Below are positions 1 to 7,512 of a DNA stretch of 64,000 bases, piece after piece; the stretch's first letter is position 1, and each line of letters opens with the position of its first letter. The notes under the pieces were generated by a model that had not been told where the DNA came from, made no database searches, and saw only the letters and a list, made by a program, of their open reading frames with translations. Position numbers and translations under genes: made by a program. The stretch comes from Nostoc carneum NIES-2107 (lineage in GTDB: Bacteria > Cyanobacteriota > Cyanobacteriia > Cyanobacteriales > Nostocaceae): contig AP018180.1 of NCBI GenBank assembly GCA_002368155.1, positions 3,288,719-3,352,718 of the forward strand, read 5' to 3'.

Positions 1-354
1 TCTTCTACGGTAGTTATTCGAGGGATGAACACCGAAGAAATCCGGATGTTAGGGCCATTGCAGGTAATTGCACGAGAAGCGATCGCGGGTGCATTATTAG
101 GTGCCATGTTAGGTACAGTCGCCACCGTCTGGGCTTACTTCCTCCAAGGAAAATTAGAAGTTGCGATCGCAGTAGGAACTAGTTTGGTCGCTATTTCTGT
201 TTTAGCTTCAATTTCTGGTTCCGCACTACCATTTTTATTTCGCTTACTCCGCCTCGATCCCGCTTTAATGTCTGCACCATTTATCACCACAGCAGTTGAT
301 GTTTTAGGTGTTTTAATCTATTTCAACTTAGCGCGGGTAATTTTAAATTTATAA
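1..354 (+). CDS. mgtE: Magnesium transporter MgtE, C-terminal part (5' end outside window)
   Basis: The frame is open from base 1 (SSTVVIRGMNTEEIRM...) and ends at TAA 352-354, so only the last 117 residues are present. They fit the membrane domain of MgtE-type Mg2+ channels: three hydrophobic segments and the typical end (LPFLFRLLRLDPALMSAPFITT, then VDVLGVLIYF). In the family this domain forms the dimeric pore and the missing N-terminal and CBS domains gate it by Mg2+. The ATG at 25 is internal to the family domain and is not the start. The family call rests on the last segment and is fairly secure. Confidence 0.8.
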   Translation, partial: SSTVVIRGMNTEEIRMLGPLQVIAREAIAGALLGAMLGTVATVWAYFLQGKLEVAIAVGTSLVAISVLASISGSALPFLFRLLRLDPALMSAPFITTAVDVLGVLIYFNLARVILNL

Positions 355-488
355 AATTTGAGTAATTATAGTAAATTAATTTTCGCCGCACTGTACTAAA
401 GAAATATACCTGATTTCCTCTATTAGATATATGTATTGTGGAAGTTAGTAAGTTAGCTTGAAATCAGTAGCTCTCAAAGGTGACAAAA

Positions 489-656
489 ATGTTGAGAATA
501 TTAATATCAATTCTGATGTTTGTATTCTTATTCTTGTTTGTAACTTCTCCCTTTGCTGCCCTTGCTGGTTTAATGCTTATCTTGTTCATCGCAGGTGCTA
601 TCGTGCTATTAGGGAATATTTTCCAAGCGCTTCTGGGTACTGATGGGAATAGTTAG
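489..656 (+). CDS. Small hydrophobic membrane protein, 55 aa
   Basis: ATG at 489 is preceded by AAAGGTGA five bases upstream, a good ribosome binding site. It opens a 55-residue frame: MLRILISILMFVFLFLFVTS, then FAALAGLMLILFIAGAIVLL, then GNIFQALLGTDGNS. Two hydrophobic stretches (about residues 3-20 and 22-42) predict a two-helix or hairpin membrane protein. A longer overlapping frame at 458-643 has a cysteine- and arginine-rich nonsense composition and is rejected. No family recognised. It stands alone between mgtE and a repeat element. Confidence 0.55.
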   Translation: MLRILISILMFVFLFLFVTSPFAALAGLMLILFIAGAIVLLGNIFQALLGTDGNS

Positions 657-748
657 TAGAGAATTATTTCTTTTTGAGGCAGAAGACAGGATAGAAAATA
701 AGATTTTTTATTTTTACAGCATATTTCAGGTAAATAAGGTATATGGGT

Positions 749-935
749 CAATACGCTTGGCTTAAGCTCATTAGCAATTGATTTTTCAGTTATTCAAGAA
801 GCCAGATCAATTGGGGGATTCTCCCCCAAACCCCCGATTGGGTGACGGTTGCGTCCCCCAAACCCCCTCCAAAATTATTGTTCTGTTTTTTTGTTGAGTA
901 ACTAGTTTTTTGGTTTTGTTAGCAATTAATTTTCT
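749..935 (-). repeat. MITE-like element, 203-bp family, copy 1 (one end truncated)
   Basis: Read on the minus strand this matches the complete copy at 47558-47760 almost base for base: AGAAAATTAATTG..., the G-rich core GGAGGGGGTTTGGGGGACG, and the terminus GCTTAAGCCAAGCGTATTG. The terminus equivalent to AATACAGTTCAGTTAAG is missing, so this copy is truncated at about 935. A third copy lies at 4429-4703. No protein is encoded. Confidence 0.8.
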
Positions 936-1297
936 ATGGGTAGGGGCAAAGCAGTGCTTTGTCCTGACAATTATCTGTACTGTAATTCTCTAGTTGTGTA
1001 TCTTATTGAGTTGTAAAATGCTGTATATAAAAATCAGAAATTTGAGTGGATAAAGAACAGAGAAATAAAAATTTGGATAAAAAACGCAAATTTTAACAAA
1101 GATTGCAAAAAATAGGTAGGCGCACAACAATTTTGTGCTTTCACGAATTATTTAATGTCTCGCGAACATAATTTAAATTGGCAAAAAATCCAAATCTAAC
1201 GGAAAGGCTGATAAAAATTTCTAAGCTTTCAATTATGATGATTACCCATTACCCATTACCTATTACCCAATCCCCAATCCCCAATCCCCAATCCCTT
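936..1297. other. AT-rich intergenic region between repeat and tetR
   Basis: No reading frame of note. It holds AT-rich sequence and, at its right end, a heptanucleotide array running up to the stop codon of the tetR-type gene. No RNA gene or convincing terminator seen. Confidence 0.5.
1244..1294. repeat. Heptanucleotide repeats (ATTACCC / AATCCCC)
   Basis: About seven degenerate 7-bp units, first ATTACCC-type then AATCCCC-type, end just before the 3' end of the tetR-family gene. Such short tandemly repeated repetitive sequences are typical of heterocystous cyanobacteria. Confidence 0.85.
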
Positions 1298-1900
1298 TTA
1301 ATCTCTCATTAATCCATCTAACAAAACAGAAATCATTTCATTAACAATAAATTCCTTTGGTGCAGCATTAGCAAATGTAGTGGCAAAAGGCAGACTTTCG
1401 ATTACAGACAGAAAGAATCCTGCTAGTAATTGGGGACGTACATTGCGAATTTCACCACGTTGTTGTGCTTGAGCAAATATTTGACAAATAGGGTCAAAAA
1501 TGCATTCAGATGAGCAAGCAGATAACCTGGCAGTATTTTCTGCATCTAACAAAGGCATATCTGTATGTACCATGCTCAAAAAATGGATGGGAGGCTGAGA
1601 GATAAACCACGCACCAACTGCAGATAATTGCGATCGCAAATTATCCTCATTTTCACTAATGGCTTGCTGTAAACCCAAGCGATGGCGTTCAAACATTCGC
1701 TCGGTGACGGCTACAAAAAGTTGCTCTTTGCTGGAAAAATGATAGTACAAAGAAGCTTGACGGATACCAACTGCCTGAGCAATATCCCTCATTGTGACTG
1801 GATTGTAGCCTCGGGTGTGAAATAGGTGTTCTGCTTCATCAAGAATGCGTTCTCTTCCACTGGATGAGACTTGTTTTGGAGAGTTGCGATCGTCTGGCAC
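1298..1900 (-). CDS. TetR/AcrR-family transcriptional regulator
   Basis: About 200 residues with an N-terminal TetR helix-turn-helix (ILDEAEHLFHTRGYNPVTMR, then DIAQAVGIRQASLYYHFSSK) and a helical ligand-binding C-terminal half. There is no ATG near the 5' end. GTG at 1900 is preferred because AGGTAGG lies seven bases upstream; TTG at 1906 is the alternative. It is divergent from the Rieske-FAD oxidoreductase at 2392, so it may control that gene or itself; this is inference from position. Ligand unknown. Confidence 0.85.
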   Translation of the reverse strand: MPDDRNSPKQVSSSGRERILDEAEHLFHTRGYNPVTMRDIAQAVGIRQASLYYHFSSKEQLFVAVTERMFERHRLGLQQAISENEDNLRSQLSAVGAWFISQPPIHFLSMVHTDMPLLDAENTARLSACSSECIFDPICQIFAQAQQRGEIRNVRPQLLAGFFLSVIESLPFATTFANAAPKEFIVNEMISVLLDGLMRD

Positions 1901-2391
1901 TCCCAAACCTACCTAACGTTTAGTAGTCAACTTTTAAATATTATATTACACTGTCATCTAAAGGATGAAGTGTGAAGTATGAAAGCTGAAGTCAAGAGTT
2001 TTCTCAAGCATCAATGCATTAAATATGATTTTGGCATTTATTTTGTAAAATAATCTGCTTTTTTTTGCATCCAAATCTCCCGATTGATCGTCTGTGGTAC
2101 AAATAGCCTGAACTAGCAAACGTGAGGGTAAATTATTGACAAAAACAACATTAAATTATATATAGTTATCCTGAATGCAAGATTTAGCTTTTGCATCAAG
2201 GTTTTTGCAAGTCAACACCCAAAACGAATATTTTTACAACTGAAATAGGATTGCTATAGTTTGTCCTTTCCTCACGAAATTAACTGCTGAGGATTAACAC
2301 TGAAATGGGAAAAATACTCCATAAAAAAGGCTAGCTGATAGCCATGATTTCATGCCAGTAATTTATCATCAAGAGTTAATTCTGTAACCAA
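1901..2391. promoter_or_regulatory. Divergent promoter region tetR / FAD oxidoreductase
   Basis: A 490-bp AT-rich gap between two divergent genes. Just upstream of tetR (1911-1921) is the near-palindrome CTAACGTTTAG, a possible operator for the regulator. No open frame and no recognisable riboswitch. The +1 sites cannot be placed by eye. Confidence 0.35.
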
Positions 2392-4332
2392 ATGAGCCAA
2401 TTATCGAATTTGCCAGAATCATCGCCTATTTCCCGCCGCACACTGCTCAAGTGGTTCGGTATTGGTGGTATCGCTGGAGTAACTGGATACTCTCGTTTCA
2501 GTAAGCCACAACCAACTGTTTTTCAAAGAGATACCCTAAAGTTACCAAGAATATTAAATCAACCAAAAAGTGTAGTAGTAATCGGGGGTGGATTAGCAGG
2601 TTTAGCCTGTGCATACGAATTGAGTCAGAGGGGATTTATTGTGACACTTTTAGAAAAATCCTCTCAACTCGGCGGTAAAATTGCTAGTTGGCAAATTGAG
2701 GCCGTTGGTGAAAAATTTATGATGGAACATGGTTTTCATGGCTTTTTTCCCCAGTACTATAACTTGAATGGTTTAGTGACAGAATTAGGGATCAAGGATC
2801 ATTTTCAATCATTAAACTTTTATGCAGTAGTTTACCGCGATCGCAAATATCAACCCGAGGTATTTCGCCCCAGTCGTTCAGCCTTTCCTTGGAATATTAT
2901 AGATTTAGCGATCGCTTCTCCCAACCGCTTAAAATGGGGGATTAATTTAGTTAATTTCAAACACTTGCAAGTTTTTCAAGCTATTACAGGTTTTGAGCGC
3001 GAAAAGAATTATCAACGCTTCGATAATATATCTGTTGCAGAATGGGTAGAATCTGAATTTCCCCAAGGTTTATACGATTTATATTTTCTACCTTTTGCTA
3101 AATCGAGTTTGAACGCACCAGACATGATGAGTGTGGGGGAACTGATGCAGTTCTTCCATTTCTATTTTTTTGGCAACCCAGAAGGGTTAGCTTTTAATGG
3201 TACTAAAGACGATATGGGAACTAGTTTAGTTAAACCTATCGCCAAGGCAATTTTAAATACAGGCGGTAAAATCATCACTGGTGCAAACGTGAGTGAAATT
3301 GCGGCTGTTGAGGGTAAGGTTGATTCACTAAAATATTTTATTGGCAGTAATAATAATAGCGTTCCTTTTTGGGTAAAGAAAAACTCAGTTGTTACTGACG
3401 AAAAAATCGAATATTTTGGTGCTGCTGATGAAGTATTTGCTGCAAGCGTTGGGAATCAAGAAGCGATTTCGCTTACCTGTACTCATCAAGGTTGTACTGT
3501 AAAAAAAGCTGATGATGGTAAATTCCATTGCCCTTGTCATGGTGCGGTATTTGCGGCTGATGGTAAAGTTTTAAAAGGGCCAGCACAACGAGATTTAGCT
3601 AAGTTTAAAATCGTTCAAAAGCAAGATACAGAATTACAACTGATAGCAGCCAATGAAGCATCATCATCTCCAGAGACAATTACAGCCGATTATTATGTCT
3701 TTGCGACTGATGTACCAGGAGTACAGCAACTATTTAAACGCATGAACGGGGATGTCGATGAAAAAGTGCGATCGCAAGTTGCAAATTTAAGCATCGCCGA
3801 TCCATTTGCAGTGTGTCGTTTCTGGTTTGATCGCGATTTTGAATGGGAACAAAGCAATTTTACTTCTTTATCTGGCTACCAGCTAACTGATAGCATTACC
3901 CTGTATCACCGCATTCAAGAACAATTTATTGACTGGGCACAGCGTACAGGTGGTAGTGTGGTAGAATTACACGCCTACTGCTATAAAGAAAAAGAATTTC
4001 CTACTCAAGAAGCATTGTTAACTACTTTTGAGCAGGAATTATACGAAATTGTCCCGGAATTAAAGCAAGCAAAAATTCTGCATCGAGAATTAGTTAATCA
4101 GCATAACTTTTCTGGATATCCACCTAATAGTTACGCAGAACGTCCCGAAACTAGCACCAGTGTTGCTAATTTAATTTTTGCTGGTGACTGGGTAAAAATG
4201 CCATTTCCTTGTGGATTGATGGAACGCGCTGTGAGTAGCGGTTTATTAGCAGCCAATGAGATTTTATCGCGTGAAGGGTTACAGAGGCGATCGCTTTTAT
4301 CTGTAAATCCAGAGGGGTTACTGCAAATTTAA
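2392..4332 (+). CDS. FAD-dependent carotenoid-desaturase-like oxidoreductase with inserted Rieske [2Fe-2S] domain
   Basis: 646 residues. The N-terminus has a twin-arginine-like start (SRRTLLKWFGIGG, R15-R16), then an FAD-binding motif at 61-90 (VVVIGGGLAGLACAYELSQR) and the HGFHGFFPQYYNL segment seen in carotenoid desaturase/aromatase relatives. A Rieske cluster site is inserted mid-protein: C363-T-H-Q-G-C368 and C380-P-C-H383. The C-terminus returns to the flavoprotein fold (FAGDWVKMPFPCGLMERAVS). The architecture recalls CrtU/CruE beta-carotene desaturase/methyltransferases of aromatic carotenoid synthesis. That assignment is from memory of the family, not proven here. It is followed by a strong hairpin. 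The FAD-plus-Rieske call is firm; the substrate is uncertain. Confidence 0.75.
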   Translation: MSQLSNLPESSPISRRTLLKWFGIGGIAGVTGYSRFSKPQPTVFQRDTLKLPRILNQPKSVVVIGGGLAGLACAYELSQRGFIVTLLEKSSQLGGKIASWQIEAVGEKFMMEHGFHGFFPQYYNLNGLVTELGIKDHFQSLNFYAVVYRDRKYQPEVFRPSRSAFPWNIIDLAIASPNRLKWGINLVNFKHLQVFQAITGFEREKNYQRFDNISVAEWVESEFPQGLYDLYFLPFAKSSLNAPDMMSVGELMQFFHFYFFGNPEGLAFNGTKDDMGTSLVKPIAKAILNTGGKIITGANVSEIAAVEGKVDSLKYFIGSNNNSVPFWVKKNSVVTDEKIEYFGAADEVFAASVGNQEAISLTCTHQGCTVKKADDGKFHCPCHGAVFAADGKVLKGPAQRDLAKFKIVQKQDTELQLIAANEASSSPETITADYYVFATDVPGVQQLFKRMNGDVDEKVRSQVANLSIADPFAVCRFWFDRDFEWEQSNFTSLSGYQLTDSITLYHRIQEQFIDWAQRTGGSVVELHAYCYKEKEFPTQEALLTTFEQELYEIVPELKQAKILHRELVNQHNFSGYPPNSYAERPETSTSVANLIFAGDWVKMPFPCGLMERAVSSGLLAANEILSREGLQRRSLLSVNPEGLLQI

Positions 4333-4358
4333 GTTGATTTGCGAAAATTGCGGTGTCT

Positions 4359-4391
4359 AGATTCCCGACTTCTTTGAGAAGTCGGGAATCT
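4359..4391. terminator. Hairpin downstream of FAD oxidoreductase (dispersed palindrome)
   Basis: Inverted repeat AGATTCCCGACTT / AAGTCGGGAATCT with a short loop, 27 bp after the stop. Variants of the same palindrome occur at 21735 and 37488. It is therefore a dispersed repeat that probably also serves as a terminator here; no long T-tract follows. Confidence 0.55.
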
Positions 4392-4428
4392 AAATTTTGC
4401 AGTCATGATTTATGACTATATCTAAATA

Positions 4429-4703
4429 CATACAGTTCAGTTAAGAAAATTAATTAATCATAAAACCAAAAAACTAGTACAAGTCGGCGTAAATAAACAG
4501 ACCATCTGTAATTGCTAAAAGGCTTGTGCTATAACTATTCTTTCTTTTTACTTTTGACTTTTTACTTTTGCCTTGTTGTACTAGTTACTCAACAAAAAAA
4601 CAGAACAATAATTTTGGAGGGGGTTTGGGGGACGCAACCGTCACCCAATCGGGGGTTTGGGGGAGAATCCCCCAATTCTTCTGGCTTTTTTAATAAGTGA
4701 AAA
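4429..4703 (+). repeat. MITE-like element, 203-bp family, copy 2, with nested insertion
   Basis: Starts with the terminus ATACAGTTCAGTTAAG and carries the same G-rich core as copies at 749 and 47558. It is interrupted by 101 bp at 4479-4579, and its right end breaks off at about 4703, a few bases from the stop codon of the SMR gene. Open frames within it are spurious. Confidence 0.75.
4479..4579. mobile_element. 101-bp nested insertion flanked by ACTAGT duplication
   Basis: Comparison with copies at 749-935 and 47558-47760, which read straight through ACTAGTTACTC, shows an extra 101 bp here. It is bounded by ACTAGT on both sides (4473-4478 and 4580-4585). The insert begins ACAA and ends TTGT, so with the duplicated hexamer the junctions form a 10-bp inverted repeat ACTAGTACAA / TTGTACTAGT. 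No coding capacity. Confidence 0.65.
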
Positions 4704-4710
4704 ATCATAT

Positions 4711-5031
4711 CTATTTAGCAGAATTTAACCCAATTACCCCAATAATTATCAACGCTATAGACATGAGTTTTATACTACTAGCAGATTCGTGGAAGAAAAT
4801 AATACCAATCAGTGCAATTAATGTAGTTCCTAAACCAGCCCAAAAAGCATAAGCAACACTCACATCAATTTTTTGCAAACATAAAGTCATACAAGTAAAA
4901 CAAAGCCCATAACATATAAAAATTGATACTGAAGGAACAATATTAGTAAATCCCTGGGACAACTTCATACAAGTTGTACCTACAACTTCAAAAATTACTG
5001 CTCCAATCAAGTAAAACCAACTAATTGACAT
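4711..5031 (-). CDS. Small multidrug resistance (SMR/EmrE-type) efflux protein
   Basis: From ATG 5031 the protein is 106 residues, the usual SMR length, with four hydrophobic helices. Glu15 in helix 1 (FYLIGAVIFEVVGTTCMKLS) matches the essential EmrE Glu14, and AYAFWAGLGT matches the helix 3 family motif. It should act as a proton-coupled dimer exporting cationic drugs or small polar compounds from the inner membrane. An upstream TTG (5094) would add 21 unrelated residues and is rejected. Its 3' end abuts a truncated repeat element. Confidence 0.88.
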   Translation of the reverse strand: MSISWFYLIGAVIFEVVGTTCMKLSQGFTNIVPSVSIFICYGLCFTCMTLCLQKIDVSVAYAFWAGLGTTLIALIGIIFFHESASSIKLMSIALIIIGVIGLNSAK

Positions 5032-5458
5032 ATTGATAATAAAGGCTGGGTGAGGCTGGATGATAAATAAGAGCCTTTTATTATCTCTAGTCAAAGGCTA
5101 AAAAGCAATAAGTAAAAATATTGTGATTGATTAGATAAAATTTTCTTGATCAAGATACTTGTAGCAATTAAATATTAGGTAGTGTAGCGTAATTATTAAC
5201 TGCTATAAGTATATTTCAACAACCTAATAGCAATACTATAGCGTTTCCTAATCTACTGAAATACAAATTTATCTGCGTACCCTTCGGGAAGCCGCTACGT
5301 GTCTATATCTTCTTTCATAGGCGGTTAATTTATTATTGCTCTACCTCACTAATATAGGAACCGCTACATATATTTGCGGTTTCTTTGACCAAGACATAAT
5401 TTATATCTCTAATAGAGGGATGAGGAAGAAATAATCAACGATCAACCCCAAACAGCAA
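5032..5458. other. Intergenic region with dispersed repeat
   Basis: No gene. Positions about 5235-5375 hold a degenerate dispersed repeat (ATAGCGTTTC..., ACAAATTTATCTGCGT..., GGCGGTTAAT..., TACCTCACTAATAT) that recurs near 15085-15190. A small insertion, CCCTTCGGGAAGCCGCTACG, sits at about 5280. The promoter of the following permease must lie at the right end; no cobalamin riboswitch motif was seen. Confidence 0.5.
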
Positions 5459-6448
5459 ATGATTAAAGCCAAACACCGCCTATTTTGGGCGATTTTACTC
5501 TTAGTTACAGCGCTGGTAGTGACGCTAGTGCTTTCCTTATCTCAAGGTGCAGTACCTTTGAGTTTAGACGAATTGTGGCAAGCTATTCTGCACCAAGGCG
5601 AACGCATTAAGCAAACAATTGTCTGGGATTTACGACTCCCACGGATTGTTGCAGCTTTAACTGTGGGTGCAGCTTTGGGAATGTCTGGTGCATTGTTGCA
5701 AGGAATGTTACGTAATAGCCTGGCTGATCCTTTTATTTTGGGTATTTCCGCTGGCGCAGGGTTAATTGTCATTGTGATGGTGGTGTTGCAAATCTTCCCC
5801 GCAGCAATTCCTCTAGCGGCGTGGCTGGGAGCAATTGTTACATCAGCTATAGTAATTTTCCTGGGTCGTGCAGGGTCAGGAATTGCCGTGGAACGCTTGA
5901 TTTTAGGTGGTGTGGCGGTAAGTTCTTTATTTGGTGCAGTGCAAAGTACGTTACTTTTAGTAGCAGAAGACGGTCAAATTCAAATTGCCCTTAACTGGTT
6001 AGTTGGGAGTTTGAACGGACGCGGTTGGAAAGAAATCGCCACGGCTGGGCCTTACATTATCGTGGCATTACTGGGCGGATGTTTACTAGCGCGATCGCTC
6101 AACGTTTTGGCTTTAGGTGATGATTTAGCTTTAGGTTTAGGCGTATCATTAACGCGATCGCGTTTATTAATTGGTGGTGTTGCAACTTTACTCGCCGCTA
6201 GTGCAGTCAGCATTGGTGGTTTAATCGGCTTTGTCGGCCTTGTGGTTCCTCACGGTGTGCGCCTCATTGTCGGCACAGATTATCGCTTCGTATTACCACT
6301 TTCCGCCTTAGCTGGTGCATGGTTACTCATCTTTGCCGATTTACTCTCTCGGCTGGGAGCCATAGAATTACCAGTAGGTTCAGTCACCGCCTTGCTAGGT
6401 TCACCATTATTTATCTGGTTACTTTATCGCCGTTCGGCTGGGAGTTAG
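5459..6448 (+). CDS. FecCD-family ABC transporter permease (iron-siderophore/B12 type)
   Basis: 329 residues and about nine to ten hydrophobic segments. It carries FecCD hallmarks: [40 protein letters not shown], and [16 protein letters not shown] near the end, where the permease couples to the ATPase. In this family a dimer of the permease moves ferric siderophores, heme or cobalamin across the inner membrane. The cognate ATPase follows after a heptamer repeat block. No periplasmic binding protein or TonB receptor gene is in the window, so the substrate is undetermined. Confidence 0.88.
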   Translation: MIKAKHRLFWAILLLVTALVVTLVLSLSQGAVPLSLDELWQAILHQGERIKQTIVWDLRLPRIVAALTVGAALGMSGALLQGMLRNSLADPFILGISAGAGLIVIVMVVLQIFPAAIPLAAWLGAIVTSAIVIFLGRAGSGIAVERLILGGVAVSSLFGAVQSTLLLVAEDGQIQIALNWLVGSLNGRGWKEIATAGPYIIVALLGGCLLARSLNVLALGDDLALGLGVSLTRSRLLIGGVATLLAASAVSIGGLIGFVGLVVPHGVRLIVGTDYRFVLPLSALAGAWLLIFADLLSRLGAIELPVGSVTALLGSPLFIWLLYRRSAGS

Positions 6449-6449
6449 G

Positions 6450-6594
6450 GACTGGGGACTGGGGACTGGGGATTGGGGACTGGGGACTGGGGATTGGGGA
6501 CTGGGGATTAGGGACTGGGGACTAGGAATTTTAGATTTTAGAAAAATTGAATTACCAATTACCTATTACCAATTACCTATTACCAAATAATGCT
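6450..6594. repeat. Heptanucleotide arrays splitting the transporter operon
   Basis: About ten GGGGACT/GGGGATT units (6450-6525) are followed by ATTACCA/ATTACCT units (6551-6589). The array starts directly after the permease stop codon and ends just before the ATPase ATG, occupying the whole 146-bp spacer. It also supplies a false N-terminal extension ([14 protein letters not shown]) if translation is read from TTG 6547. Confidence 0.85.
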
Positions 6595-7371
6595 ATGCCT
6601 TTAGAATTACAAAACCTGACTGGCGGTTACACCTCAGATCCCATTATTCAAAACATTAACTTGACTCTCCAAACAGGAGAATGGTTGAGTTTAGTTGGTG
6701 CTAATGGTTCTGGGAAATCTACCTTATTAAAATTACTCAGTCGCATTCTTTCGCCACAGCAAGGAACAGTATTACTTGATGGCAAAGAAATTCACTCTCA
6801 ACCACCACATTTAGTTGCTCAAAAATTGGCATTGTTACCGCAACAGCAAACTGTACCTGTGGGCTTAACTGTGCGACAATTAGTTAGCTTAGGACGGACA
6901 CCCCATCAACCTTGGTGGCAATGGGAATTAACAGCTAAAGACAAGCAGAAAGTCGAAGCAGCTATTACTAAAACGCAACTAGAAAAATTTAGCGATCGCC
7001 TGGTTGAACAACTTTCTGGGGGTGAAAGACAACGGGCTTTTTTGGCTTTAGCTTTGGCACAAGAACCACAGGTTTTATTATTGGATGAACCGACAACTTA
7101 TTTAGATATTAACTATCAATTACAACTCTTAGAATTACTCAAAGATTTAAATCAGCAACAAGAATTAACTATTGTCACAGTATTACACGAATTAAATTTA
7201 GCGGCGCGCTATAGTTCCCGCATTGCTTTATTAAAACAAGGTCAACTTTGGGATGTAGGTACACCAGCAGCCGTCCTCACGCCAGATGCGATCGCCCAAG
7301 TCTTCGGCGTGGAATCTGTGATTATCCATACGCCAGTCGGTTTACAGGTTTGTGCGATCGCGGCTGTGTGA
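6595..7371 (+). CDS. FecE-type ABC transporter ATP-binding protein
   Basis: 258 residues from ATG 6595. Walker A GANGSGKST, Q-loop region ALLPQQQTV, signature LSGGERQR, Walker B VLLLDEPTTYLD and switch His in VLHELNLAARY are all intact. It is the nucleotide-binding subunit for the upstream FecCD permease. Starting at TTG 6547 would add repeat-encoded residues, so the ATG is chosen. The operon link is inferred from order and strand. Confidence 0.9.
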   Translation: MPLELQNLTGGYTSDPIIQNINLTLQTGEWLSLVGANGSGKSTLLKLLSRILSPQQGTVLLDGKEIHSQPPHLVAQKLALLPQQQTVPVGLTVRQLVSLGRTPHQPWWQWELTAKDKQKVEAAITKTQLEKFSDRLVEQLSGGERQRAFLALALAQEPQVLLLDEPTTYLDINYQLQLLELLKDLNQQQELTIVTVLHELNLAARYSSRIALLKQGQLWDVGTPAAVLTPDAIAQVFGVESVIIHTPVGLQVCAIAAV

Positions 7372-7406
7372 AGGGGAGGGGAAGGGAAAAAGGAGAAATT
7401 ATTATT

Positions 7407-7446
7407 ACCCATTACCCATTACCCATTACCCATTACCCCTTCCCCC
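7407..7446. repeat. Heptanucleotide repeats (ATTACCC)
   Basis: Five tandem ATTACCC units followed by C-rich sequence, immediately after the ATPase gene. Same repeat class as elsewhere in the window. Confidence 0.85.
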
Positions 7447-7512
7447 TCCCATTTGTTATATAACTTCCCATTCATGGGAACACTAGTTAATAAATGAGAT
7501 TTTATTAACATA

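Noticed and set aside
458-643. 61-codon plus-strand ORF
   Set aside because: Out of frame with the membrane-protein ORF at 489-656, with Cys/Arg-rich composition and no ribosome binding site.
4512-4700. 62-codon ORF
   Set aside because: Lies within the MITE copy and its nested insertion; composition follows the repeat.
5380-5458. Cobalamin riboswitch before the FecCD permease
   Set aside because: No B12-box or conserved core segments visible and too little upstream space without repeats.
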